This document shows positions 33,732 through 42,126 of a stretch of 54,032 nucleotides of DNA, piece by piece. How positions within the stretch are numbered: position 1 is the first letter of the stretch; every line of letters starts with the position of its first letter. Source of the DNA: Chthoniobacterales bacterium. Lineage in GTDB: Bacteria; Verrucomicrobiota; Verrucomicrobiia; Chthoniobacterales; UBA10450. The stretch covers positions 1 to 54,032 of the forward strand of contig JACDGS010000028.1 of assembly GCA_013821455.1 (NCBI GenBank). Direction: 5' to 3'. The position numbers and the translations under genes are program-made. A model generated the notes under the pieces. The model saw only the letters and a list, made by a program, of their open reading frames with translations. It was not told where the DNA came from and did not search any database.

Positions 33732-35318
33732 ATGACTAATTCGCTCCCGACTCCTTGCGCGGAGACTTCCGTCCGCCCGAGCGACGGTGCGGGCGTTTGT
33801 TCGAAAGCCTCCGCGCGCTGGGTTCTGGCCGCGACCATTCTTGGCTCCAGCCTCGCCTTCATCGATGGCACCGTGGTTAACATTGTCCTCCCGGCGCTTC
33901 AGCAGAAGCTCCACGCCACGGCGACCGATGTGCAGTGGGTGGTGGAAGCTTACTCGCTCCTCCTTGCGGGGCTTTTGCTCGTTGGCGGTTCGTTAGGCGA
34001 TCACTACGGCAGACGGCGGATCTTTATTATCGGGGTGGCGCTTTTCGCGCTCGCTTCCACCGCTTGTGGACTGGCGGCGAACATCGCGCAATTGATCGCC
34101 GCGCGCGCGGTTCAGGGTCTGGGCGCGGCGTTGCTCGTCCCTGGCAGTCTCGCCATTATAAGCAGCTCATTCCGCGAAGAAGAACGCGGACGCGCCATCG
34201 GCACGTGGTCGGGATTCAGCGCGATCACGGCGGCGATCGGGCCGGTCCTTGGTGGTTGGCTGATCGAGCACTTTTCCTGGCGCGCGGTGTTCTTCATCAA
34301 TCTTCCGCTGGCCGCGATCGTGATCGCGCTCTCCTACTGGCACGTGCCGGAAAGTTCCGCCGAAACGAAAGAGCCGCTTGATTGGTGGGGCGCACTGCTG
34401 GCTGCGCTCGGTTTGGGCGCGCTGGTTTATGGCTTGATCGAGTCGTCGCGCCTCGGCTTCCGCCATCCCGCCGTCGTAAGCGCGCTCGTGGCAGCGGCGC
34501 TTCTTCTCGCGCTCTTCGGGTTACGCGAGAGCCGGGCGAAGAATCCCATGCTGCCCTTCGACCTCTTCCGCTCGCCGACTTTTACGGGCGCGAATTTGCT
34601 CACGCTTTTTCTCTACGGCGCGCTCAGTGGCGCGCTTTTTTTTCTGCCACTCAACCTCATCCAAGTGCAGCGCTACTCTCCCGCCGCGGCCGGCGCGGCC
34701 ATCCTGCCGTTGATCCTCATCATCTTTTTTCTTTCGCGCTGGTCGGGCGGACTCGTGGAAAAATACGGCGCGAAAATTCCATTGATCATCGGTCCGCTGA
34801 TCGCGGCGTGCGGGTTCGCACTTTTTATTTTGCCGGGAATTGGCGGGAGTTACGCGCGCACTTTTCTGCCGGCGGTCTTGGTCCTGGGAGTCGGCATGGC
34901 GATCAGCGTCGCGCCCCTCACGACGGCGGTGATGAACTCCGTCGCGCAAAGTCGCGCCGGCATCGCTTCCGGGATTAACAATGCCGTCTCGCGCGCGGCC
35001 GGCCTGCTTGCGATCGCGGTTTTCGGCATCGTCATGCTCCAAACTTTCGACCGCGCCCTGCAGAGGAATCTGGCGCAGCAGAATTTGCCTAACGAGATCA
35101 AAATGTCGATTGCCGGCCAGAGCGCGAGACTCGCCGCGATTGAGCTGCCACAGGAACTGAACGGAGCGCAGCGTGCCGCCGCGACCGAGGCGATCGATCA
35201 GTCTTTCCTGCGCGGCTTTCGCCTAACGATGGCGATTGCCGCCGGTCTGGCGCTGGCCAGTTCTTTCAGCGCTGGCACCCTGATCAGCGGTAAGACCAAG
35301 CCTCGGGCTTCGCCTTGA
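33732..35318 (+). CDS. MFS drug exporter, EmrB/QacA type (14 helices)
   Basis: The 528-residue protein begins after a soluble N-terminus with SLAFIDGTVVNIVLPALQ (motif D1 of the DHA2 family), then GGSLGDHYGRRRIF (motif A) and GPVLGGWLIEHFSWRAVFFI (motif C), with about 14 helices. It is predicted to expel drugs or other toxic compounds with protons. It shares an upstream region with the SDR gene and its dyad, so may belong to the same regulon. Confidence 0.92.
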   Translation: MTNSLPTPCAETSVRPSDGAGVCSKASARWVLAATILGSSLAFIDGTVVNIVLPALQQKLHATATDVQWVVEAYSLLLAGLLLVGGSLGDHYGRRRIFIIGVALFALASTACGLAANIAQLIAARAVQGLGAALLVPGSLAIISSSFREEERGRAIGTWSGFSAITAAIGPVLGGWLIEHFSWRAVFFINLPLAAIVIALSYWHVPESSAETKEPLDWWGALLAALGLGALVYGLIESSRLGFRHPAVVSALVAAALLLALFGLRESRAKNPMLPFDLFRSPTFTGANLLTLFLYGALSGALFFLPLNLIQVQRYSPAAAGAAILPLILIIFFLSRWSGGLVEKYGAKIPLIIGPLIAACGFALFILPGIGGSYARTFLPAVLVLGVGMAISVAPLTTAVMNSVAQSRAGIASGINNAVSRAAGLLAIAVFGIVMLQTFDRALQRNLAQQNLPNEIKMSIAGQSARLAAIELPQELNGAQRAAATEAIDQSFLRGFRLTMAIAAGLALASSFSAGTLISGKTKPRASP

Positions 35319-35341
35319 CGTCCCGAGCCTTCGCAGCTCGG

Positions 35342-36733
35342 TCACGCTGTGGAATCACCCGCCACTTGCAGGGACTGCTCCTCATCCACCACGATGCGGC
35401 GAAGATCTTTCCCGAAACGATGGCGAACGCGCAGCAGAAGTAGAACTGCGACGACGCCGAGCCCGGCCACTAATCCGTCCCAAAGCCCGACCGCGCCTAA
35501 CGAAGTCCGGAAGCCAAGAAAAAGCGAGAGCGGCATCATGACCAACCAATAAGCGACGAGATTTATCAGCATCGGCACACGCGTATCGCCCGCGCCGCGC
35601 AGAATTCCGCCTGCGACCACTTGGAGGCCGTCGAAGACCTGGAAAATACCGGCCACCGGAATGAGCTGCGCCGCCAAAAGAAGAACCTCGGCCTGCTTCG
35701 TGTAGAGCGATGCGAGCTGTGCCGGAATGGCGATAAAAGTGATCGCGCTTAGAACCATAAAACCCGTTCCGCAGACCAGCGCCGCGCCGGCTTGGCGACG
35801 CGCGGCCGCGGGATCGTGACGTCCGATGGCGTTCCCCACCAGCACCGCCGCCGCCGCGCCCACTCCGAGAGGCACCATAAAAGTTAGTGCGGCCAGATTG
35901 ATCGCGACCTGATGGCTCGCGAGCTGTGCGGTGCCGATCCAACCCATGAAAAAACCGATAAAAGCGAAAGCCCCATATTCGATCTGAAGTTGCAAACCGA
36001 TCGGCACCCCGAGCGAAAGCATGCGGCGCAGCGGCGCGAATTCGAAGGCACGTTTGCTCCACGGAAAAAGGTGAGCGCGGAGACTGCGCCAGCCCACGCC
36101 CAGCATGACCACCGCCATGAACCAGCGGCTCAGCGTGGTCGCGATGGCCGATCCGGCGACTCCTCCGGCCGGCATCCCGAGACGCCCAAAAACCAGCACC
36201 CAGTCGAGCCCCGCGTTGAGCAAATTCGCGGCGACGATCGTAATGACGATCGACCGCATCCGATGTTGCGCTTGCAGCGTTTGGCGGAGAACGAGGAAGG
36301 CGAAAAATGGAAAAATTCCCGGAATGGAAAGCCGGGCGAAACGCGCCGCCACCGGCACGATCGAGGCCGGTTGTCCAAGCCAACGCAAGAGCGGCTCAGC
36401 CGGCAGCATGATCGCGATCGCCGGGATGGTGAAGAGGACGGAGAGAATCAAACCGCGCTGTAACCCGCGACTCACCGCCAGATCGTCCTGCGCGCCGACG
36501 GCTTGAGCGATGATTGGATCGAGCGCCATGAGCGCGCCCATGCCGAAAATCACCGTCCCGAAAAAATAAATATTGCCCAGCGCAACCGCGGCCAGCGCCA
36601 TGCCGGAGACGTGGCCGACGATGATGACATCGACCACGCCCATCGTCGTCATCCCGACTTGCACGAAAGCAACCGGCGCCGCGAGGCGGATGGTGCGACG
36701 CATATCGTCGAGAGTGGGAATGAAAGCGCGCAT
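35342..36733 (-). CDS. MATE-family efflux transporter
   Basis: The 463-residue protein has about 12 helices in two homologous halves. It starts MRAFIPTLDDMRRTIRLAAP and has QVGMTTMGVVDVIIVGHVSG and QAVGAQDDLAVSRGLQRG in the first half, and VGVGAAAAVLVGNAIGRHDP in the second, as in NorM-like pumps. It probably exports cationic drugs with Na+ or H+. The ATG at 36733 is preferred over a longer frame that overlaps pepF. Confidence 0.92.
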   Translation of the reverse strand: MRAFIPTLDDMRRTIRLAAPVAFVQVGMTTMGVVDVIIVGHVSGMALAAVALGNIYFFGTVIFGMGALMALDPIIAQAVGAQDDLAVSRGLQRGLILSVLFTIPAIAIMLPAEPLLRWLGQPASIVPVAARFARLSIPGIFPFFAFLVLRQTLQAQHRMRSIVITIVAANLLNAGLDWVLVFGRLGMPAGGVAGSAIATTLSRWFMAVVMLGVGWRSLRAHLFPWSKRAFEFAPLRRMLSLGVPIGLQLQIEYGAFAFIGFFMGWIGTAQLASHQVAINLAALTFMVPLGVGAAAAVLVGNAIGRHDPAAARRQAGAALVCGTGFMVLSAITFIAIPAQLASLYTKQAEVLLLAAQLIPVAGIFQVFDGLQVVAGGILRGAGDTRVPMLINLVAYWLVMMPLSLFLGFRTSLGAVGLWDGLVAGLGVVAVLLLLRVRHRFGKDLRRIVVDEEQSLQVAGDSTA

Positions 36734-36791
36734 GCGAAGGGCAGAGTCTCGACTTCGTCGAGGATAACGGCATTTTGCCCGAGAAAAAATT

Positions 36792-38594
36792 ATGATCGAC
36801 GAGACAAAAATTCCGACCCGCGACGAGATTCCCGAAGCCGACAAATGGGATCTCTCGCATCTCTTCGTCAGCACCGATAAGTGGAGCGAAGACTTCGCCT
36901 GGATTCAGGCGACTTATCCGAGCCTAACGAGTTGGAAAGGCCGGCTCAGCGAAGCGGCCGCGACGCTGGCGGAGATGCTCGAATTTGAAAAGACACTCGA
37001 CTTGAAGATCGAGCGCGTCGCTCATTTCGCCTCGCTCCAGCTCGCGGAGGACAGCGCCAATCCCGAATACCTCGCACGCATGGGTCAACTGCAGAATCTG
37101 CTCACGACGATCGGCGAAGCGACGGCCTTCATGGGCCCTGAAATCCAGGCGATCGCGGATGACCGCTTCGCGCAGCTTCTGGACGATCCGGCGCTCGCGG
37201 CGTGGCGGATTAGCCTAACGAAGATTCGGCGGATGAAGCCGCACGTCCTTTCGGAGAAAGAAGAACGCCTGCTCGCGCTCGGCCGTTCCGCTCTCGACGG
37301 CTACGACGACGCCTTCTCGCAGCTCACGAATGTCGATATGAAATTCGGCCTGCTCGTGGATGAGAAAGGCGAGGAGCGCCCACTCACGCAAAGCTCCTTC
37401 GGCTCGTTCCTGGTCAAGCGCGATCACGAGCTGAGGAAGCGCGCGTTTCATCAGTTCTACGAGGAGTTTCAGGATCATCAGTTCACGCTCGCGGCGGCGC
37501 TTTCCTATTCGGTGAAGGCCGATGTTTTCCGCGCCAAGGCCCGAAATTATCCGTCGGCGCGCGAGGCATCACTCTTCAAGGACGACATCCCGGTTACGGT
37601 TTACGACAACCTCATCGCATCCGTTAGGCAAAACTTGTCCCCGCTCTTCCGCTACTACGAATTACGCCGGCGCGTGCTTGGGCTCGACGAGCTGCATCAT
37701 TACGACACCTACGTCCCATTGGTCGCAGAGATCGAAACGGACGTTTCCTTCGACGAAGCGATCGACAAAGTGCTCGCTTCGTTGGCGCCGTTAGGCCGCG
37801 AATATGTGGACTCGTTAGGCGCAGGTCTGCGCGGACGCTGGTGCGATCGCTATGAATCGAAAGGCAAACGGAGCGGCGCTTTTTCCAGCGGGAGTTACGG
37901 TGCGCCGCCTTATATCCTGATGAACTACAAGCCGGATGTTTTCTCCGACGTTTACACCCTCGCGCACGAGGCCGGCCACTCCATGCACACCTGGCTCGCG
38001 CAACACACGCAGCGTTATCAGGATTCCGATTACCCGATCTTCCTCGCGGAAGTGGCGTCCACTTTTAACGAAGAGTTGCTTACCCATCATCTCCTCGCGC
38101 AGACCGACGATCCGAAGATGCGCGCCTACATCATTAATCGCCAGATCGACGACATCCGCGGCACGCTCTATCGGCAAACCATGTTTGCCGAGTTCGAGAA
38201 AGTCATTCACACGATCGAAGAAAGCGGCGAAGCGCTGACCCTCGATGTTTTCAAAAGCGAGTATCGCAAACTTCTCGAAGCCTATTTCGGCGACACCGTC
38301 GCGCTCGATCCGCAGCTCGATCTCGAGTGCCTGCGCATCCCGCATTTCTACAGCGCGTTCTATGTTTACAAATATGCCACCGGTGTTTCCGCCGCGATCG
38401 CTTTGGCTGAACGCGTGGTCGCCAGCGCGCCGGGAGCGGTCGAGGCGTATCTCGGTTTCCTGAAATCAGGCGGCTCGAAATTCCCCCTCGAGACATTGCA
38501 GAAAGCCGGAGTCGATATGACCACGCCCGCCCCCGTGGAAAGCACGCTCGCGCTCTTCGAACGCCGCGTCGCCGAGCTAGAAACGCTGCTGTAA
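36792..38594 (+). CDS. pepF: Oligoendopeptidase F (M3 family)
   Basis: The 600-residue cytoplasmic zinc peptidase has ADKWDLSHLF at the N-terminus, and the active site LAHEAGHSMHTWLAQ near residues 389-400 with the third ligand Glu in FLAEVASTFNEELL. It cleaves short peptides. Length and the C-terminal SGGSKFPLETLQKAGVDM block are typical. Its TAA stop begins a family B repeat. Confidence 0.96.
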   Translation: MIDETKIPTRDEIPEADKWDLSHLFVSTDKWSEDFAWIQATYPSLTSWKGRLSEAAATLAEMLEFEKTLDLKIERVAHFASLQLAEDSANPEYLARMGQLQNLLTTIGEATAFMGPEIQAIADDRFAQLLDDPALAAWRISLTKIRRMKPHVLSEKEERLLALGRSALDGYDDAFSQLTNVDMKFGLLVDEKGEERPLTQSSFGSFLVKRDHELRKRAFHQFYEEFQDHQFTLAAALSYSVKADVFRAKARNYPSAREASLFKDDIPVTVYDNLIASVRQNLSPLFRYYELRRRVLGLDELHHYDTYVPLVAEIETDVSFDEAIDKVLASLAPLGREYVDSLGAGLRGRWCDRYESKGKRSGAFSSGSYGAPPYILMNYKPDVFSDVYTLAHEAGHSMHTWLAQHTQRYQDSDYPIFLAEVASTFNEELLTHHLLAQTDDPKMRAYIINRQIDDIRGTLYRQTMFAEFEKVIHTIEESGEALTLDVFKSEYRKLLEAYFGDTVALDPQLDLECLRIPHFYSAFYVYKYATGVSAAIALAERVVASAPGAVEAYLGFLKSGGSKFPLETLQKAGVDMTTPAPVESTLALFERRVAELETLL

Positions 38595-38676
38595 CACAGG
38601 CTTCCAGCCCGGCGCTTCTCACACTGCGGGCAAGATGCCCTCTCGACCCGACGGCCAGGACGGCCATGTTACGCCG
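38591..38676. repeat. Family B palindromic repeat, copy 2
   Basis: It starts in CTGTAACACAGGCTTCCAGC, shares GCGGGCAAGATGCCC and GACGGCCAGGACGGCCATGT with copy 1, and ends TTACGCCGG. The TAA of its left tip is the pepF stop codon. It is about 25 bases shorter than copy 1. Confidence 0.78.
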
Positions 38677-38752
38677 GCTCACCCCAACAAAAAACGCGCG
38701 GTCCCAACAGGCGAAAATCCGCGCAGGCGCGACATTTGCTTTTACCTCGCGG

Positions 38753-39220
38753 ATGAAGCTCGACTGGCTCCTTCGTTCCGCCTGCGGCTACGCCGAACTC
38801 GGCATGGATCGCGAATCCATCGCCGAGCTCAACGCCATTCCCAAAACCCAACAGGACCTGCCCGAAGTGCTCCTGCTACGCCTGCACCATTTGATGCAGC
38901 GGAAATCGTGGACGCGCGCTCTCACCCTCAGCCGTCGCCTCTGTCGCGTCGCACCGGAAAGCGGCGCGGGATATCTGCACGCCGGTTTTTGTTTAAACCA
39001 ACTCGGCAAAACCGCGGAGGCGCGCCAGACCTTGCTCAAAGGTCCATTGGCTTTGCGCAGCGAACCGATTTTTTATTACAACATGGGCTGCTACGAGGCG
39101 CTTCTCGGCAACACGCAAAGGGCGCGCAAGAATTTGCAGATCAGTTTTCAGATGGACGCGAGTTTCCGCGACGTCGCCAAATCCGATCCGGATTTGAAGG
39201 CCGTGCACTCGCTCTTGTGA
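38753..39220 (+). CDS. TPR-repeat protein
   Basis: The 155-residue protein contains about three tetratricopeptide-like helical pairs: LLRSACGYAELGMDRESIAE, AGYLHAGFCLNQLGKTAEAR and IFYYNMGCYEALLGNTQRAR. These usually mediate protein contacts. The ATG at 38753 opens the first helix; the longer frame back to 38666 runs into a repeat. No partner is evident from the neighbours. Confidence 0.82.
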   Translation: MKLDWLLRSACGYAELGMDRESIAELNAIPKTQQDLPEVLLLRLHHLMQRKSWTRALTLSRRLCRVAPESGAGYLHAGFCLNQLGKTAEARQTLLKGPLALRSEPIFYYNMGCYEALLGNTQRARKNLQISFQMDASFRDVAKSDPDLKAVHSLL

Positions 39221-39231
39221 GGAGTGCGAAT

Positions 39232-39361
39232 CTGGAAACCAGGAAGCCAGGAAAAGCGGGGAATTAGGAAATTGGAACAAAGGAACCAGAGGCTGAGCGA
39301 GATTCGGCAGCTTGGTTTGATGCCCGATGGCATTCTTAAATTCCTGGTTTCCTGGCTTCCA
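39232..39361. repeat. Long inverted repeat between the TPR and methyltransferase genes
   Basis: The arms TGGAAACCAGGAAGCCAGGA(A) and (T)TCCTGGTTTCCTGGCTTCCA are perfect complements of about 21 bases with a loop of about 88 bases. No gene is supported between them. Confidence 0.88.
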
Positions 39362-39423
39362 AATTCTCTTCTTCTTCTTCCTGCCGCATCGACGCGCTGG
39401 GGAGCGTCTGCGAAGGTGCGCCC

Positions 39424-40491
39424 ATGGCGCGCGAAGTGGAACTGGTGATCGACGACATCGCCTTTGGCGGAAAAGGCGTCGGCCGCGCGGAGGGCAAGGC
39501 AGTCTTCGTCCCCTTCACCATTGACGGCGAACGCGTCGCCGCGCGCATCGTTAGGGAGAAGAAGTCCTTCGCCGAAGCTGAACTCGTTAGGCTGGAAAAG
39601 TCGTCGCCCGAACGCGTCGCGCCGCCGTGCCCTTATTTCGGCCGTTGCGGCGGTTGTTCCTACCAGCATATGGGCTACGAACATCAGCTCCATTGGAAGT
39701 CCCGGCAGGTCGCGCAAGCGCTGCAGCGGATCGGGAAATTTCGGGAGCCTCCGCTGCAGCCGATCGTCCCTTCTCCGCTCGAATACGGCTATCGCAACCG
39801 TATCACCGTTCACGTGGAAGACGGTGTCGTCGGATTTTTCCGGCGCGATCTCCATCGCCTGATCGATATCGAGCAATGCCCCATCTCCGCTCCGGAAGTG
39901 AACGCGGAACTAACAAGCCTGCGCGCACGGCGTCCGCGCGACGGGCATTACACTTTGCGGGCGCGCTCCGGTCCGCGCGTTTTTTCCCAAAACAATGACG
40001 CCGTCGCGGAAAAATTGGCGGAGGCGATCGCCGGGCTCGTTCCGGCGGGACAGACGCTGCTGATGGACGCTTATTGCGGCGCGGGATTTTTTGCCAAGCG
40101 ATTGTTAGGCAAGTTCGCGCGCACGGTTGGTTTGGATTGGGACATCCACGCCATCGCCGCCGCGGAAGCCGGCGCCGGGCCTAACGAAAAGTATTTTGCC
40201 GGCGATCTCGCGGGCCGCCTCGCAGCGGAATTAAGCCAGGCCGATCCCGCCCTAACGACCGTGATTGTCGATCCGCCCGCGACCGGTCTCCAGGAGGAGG
40301 TGCGGGAAGTTTTGCGCGCTTATCCGGTCGGGACATTGCTCTACGTCTCCTGCAATCCGCCGACCTTGGCGCGCGATCTGGCGGAGCTGGGCGCGCGCTG
40401 GACGCTGCGCAGCGTCCAGCCGTTCGACATGTTCCCACAGACCGCCGAGATCGAAGCGCTCGCCCATCTCACTTCCGCTGCGTCATCCTGA
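39424..40491 (+). CDS. RNA uracil-5-methyltransferase, RumA/RlmD-TrmA family
   Basis: The 355-residue SAM enzyme has an N-terminal TRAM domain (VELVIDDIAFGGKGVGRAEG), the Fe-S cysteines CPYFGRCGGCSYQH with a later IEQCPI, the SAM loop DAYCGAGFFAKRLLG, and the catalytic motifs IVDPPATGL and LLYVSCNPPTLARDL. It makes m5U in rRNA or tRNA; the exact target is not readable. It is about 80 residues shorter than E. coli RlmD. The last codons and stop fall in a GTCATCCTGAGCG repeat end. Confidence 0.9.
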   Translation: MAREVELVIDDIAFGGKGVGRAEGKAVFVPFTIDGERVAARIVREKKSFAEAELVRLEKSSPERVAPPCPYFGRCGGCSYQHMGYEHQLHWKSRQVAQALQRIGKFREPPLQPIVPSPLEYGYRNRITVHVEDGVVGFFRRDLHRLIDIEQCPISAPEVNAELTSLRARRPRDGHYTLRARSGPRVFSQNNDAVAEKLAEAIAGLVPAGQTLLMDAYCGAGFFAKRLLGKFARTVGLDWDIHAIAAAEAGAGPNEKYFAGDLAGRLAAELSQADPALTTVIVDPPATGLQEEVREVLRAYPVGTLLYVSCNPPTLARDLAELGARWTLRSVQPFDMFPQTAEIEALAHLTSAASS

Positions 40492-41206
40492 GCGAAGTCG
40501 AAGGATCCCGTGGAACAACCGGGAAGCGATCGCAGTCATTGCCCTCACACCGTGGAGCACCGCGCGCAGAGTGCGGTCGGCGCTTAGGAAATCTCCGCCC
40601 GCAGATTTCAGACGGGCCGCCGGGAAACTCCCGGCGGCGACGGGGTGACACCCCGTCCTCCCGGATTCCGCACACCTCGTTGAAGATCGCTCGGCGTTGC
40701 GCTTGTTCCGCATCCGTGAACACCGGCTGCAACTGCAAATCCGCCGGCGGCTCCGGCAAATCGACCCACGAACGACACCCACCGTAGCGCGACGAATCCG
40801 CGAACCGCCACGGCCGCTCCAGCCGATAAACGCGCACCAACGCCACCTGCACCCCGGGCGCATCGTCATAGTCGAACCGTTCGCGCACCACGCTTTCCTG
40901 CAAAATATGGAGCGGCTCGAGTCCTCGCGCGGTTGGCCAATCAGTTACGACTCGTGTCTCCTCAATTCTCGCGCAGAACCGAATCTCGATCTCGTTAGGC
41001 AACTTTTCCGGCAACGGCGCATTCGTTAGGCAAACCCGCTCGATCTGCTCATGGAAAAAAGTCGGGAACAGAAAAAACTCCCGATGCCGGAATTGAAAAC
41101 CGTCACGCCCTTCCGCGATCCCGCCTTTGCGCACGAGGACGCATTGCCGCCCGTCGCCCAGCGCCGCGCAGACCAACGCCCACTCTTTGAAACCAACTCT
41201 TTCCAT
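40469..41206 (-). CDS. DUF1802 protein with repeat-derived C-terminus
   Basis: The first part of the 245-residue product is DUF1802: VGFKEWALVCAALGDGRQCV, LVRKGGIAEGRDGFQFRHRE, FFLFPTFFHEQ, and EPLHILQESVVRERFDYDD. The family role is unknown. After about residue 178 (FNEVCGI) the sequence becomes Arg/Pro-rich and is encoded by hairpin repeats (40560-40665), ending antisense to the last codons of the methyltransferase gene. The true protein is probably about 180 residues of native sequence plus a repeat-derived tail. Confidence 0.8.
   Translation of the reverse strand: MERVGFKEWALVCAALGDGRQCVLVRKGGIAEGRDGFQFRHREFFLFPTFFHEQIERVCLTNAPLPEKLPNEIEIRFCARIEETRVVTDWPTARGLEPLHILQESVVRERFDYDDAPGVQVALVRVYRLERPWRFADSSRYGGCRSWVDLPEPPADLQLQPVFTDAEQAQRRAIFNEVCGIREDGVSPRRRREFPGGPSEICGRRFPKRRPHSARGAPRCEGNDCDRFPVVPRDPSTSLRMTQRK
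40485..40665. repeat. Repeat-end and hairpin cluster inside the DUF1802 frame
   Basis: GTCATCCTGAGCGAAGTCGA then AGGATCC (40485-40511) matches the GTCATCCCGAGCG repeat ends at 8971 and 44353. Hairpins follow, including GCCGCCGGGAAACTCCCGGCGGC and GACGGGGTGACACCCCGTC (about 40615-40658). They are read through as the DUF1802 C-terminus on the minus strand and overlap the methyltransferase 3' end on the plus strand. Confidence 0.7.
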
Positions 41207-41235
41207 TGCCCGGCGCGCAAACTAGCCTCCTGCCC

Positions 41236-41955
41236 ATGCCCTTCAAGATCGACCTGCACACGCATTCGTTCTTTTCCGGCGACGGCGTTTCCAGCCCTGA
41301 GCAGAACATCGCGGCTGCGCGCGCCAAAGGCCTTGATGGTTTTGCCCTGACCGACCACAACACCAACGAAGGCGTCGATTACCTGCGCGCCAAAGGCTTG
41401 ATCCGCGAGGACGGTCAGGCGGTGGATGGGTTCCTGATTATTCCGGGAGTCGAGGTCACCACTGCGGAGGGACATCTGCTCTCCATCGGCGCGTCGCTGC
41501 CATTTCTAAAAGGCCATCCCGCGCAAGAAGTTTGCGACCTCATTCACGAGCGCGGCGGCCTCGCGATTCCGCCGCACCCTTACGATCTTTTTCGCGCCGG
41601 CATTCGCTTTTCCACGCTGGAGGATTTGCCGATCGACGCGCTCGAAGTCTTTAACGCTGCGACCACATTGCGCCGTTATAATCGCTATGCGTTTAAGTAT
41701 GCGCAGGAACGCGGCCTGCCGATGACGGCGGCGAGCGATGCGCATCATCACGCGGCCATCGGGACCGCCTATACGATTTTGAACACGGAAGACTTTTCGT
41801 TAGGCGGAATCCTCGCGCAGATCTTGAAAAGCAACGAGCTGAATCAGGAATATCTCACGCCGAAAGACAGCGTGCGGAAGACGTGGAATAACTGGATGCG
41901 CCTGCGCCGCCGCCGGCCGCAGAGCACGGCCGACGTCTCGAAAAACGGCGGCTAG
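41236..41955 (+). CDS. PHP-domain metal-dependent phosphoesterase
   Basis: The 239-residue protein has the PHP motifs: KIDLHTHSFFSGDGVSSPEQ (HxH), FALTDHNTNEG (DHN), IPGVEVTTAEGH, GGLAIPPHPYDLF and ASDAHHHAAIG. These arrange metal ligands for phosphoester hydrolysis, as in nucleotide phosphatases of this family. The substrate is unknown. The ATG at 41236 directly precedes the first motif. A family A repeat follows 13 bases after the stop. Confidence 0.88.
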   Translation: MPFKIDLHTHSFFSGDGVSSPEQNIAAARAKGLDGFALTDHNTNEGVDYLRAKGLIREDGQAVDGFLIIPGVEVTTAEGHLLSIGASLPFLKGHPAQEVCDLIHERGGLAIPPHPYDLFRAGIRFSTLEDLPIDALEVFNAATTLRRYNRYAFKYAQERGLPMTAASDAHHHAAIGTAYTILNTEDFSLGGILAQILKSNELNQEYLTPKDSVRKTWNNWMRLRRRRPQSTADVSKNGG

Positions 41956-41967
41956 TCAACCTTCCTC

Positions 41968-42116
41968 CGGGTAGCGCATGCGTCTCGCGTGCTGGTCGCG
42001 CTGTTTCAGCGCGACGAACTTTTGAGAACGTGCGAAGCGCCTGGCGGGTGGAAGGATTACGAAAGTTCGCGACGGTGAAACACCGTCGCCAGCACGCGAG
42101 ACGCATGCGCTACCCA
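41968..42116. repeat. Family A palindromic repeat, copy 3 (complete)
   Basis: Left end CGGGTAGCGCATGCGTCTCG then CGTGCTGG; right end CCAGCACGCGAGACGCATGC then GCTACCC. The two ends are perfect reverse complements over about 27 bases. Inner hairpins are GTCGCGCTGTTTCAGCGCGAC and GCGACGGTGAAACACCGTCGC. Length is about 149 bases. It lies between convergent genes (PHP and YyaL-like). Confidence 0.9.
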
Positions 42117-42126
42117 GACAGTTTGC

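Noticed and set aside
35382-36383. 333-codon frame overlapping the MATE gene in another frame of the same strand
   Set aside because: Arg/Gly/Ser-rich translation with no membrane or domain pattern; the MATE frame explains the DNA.
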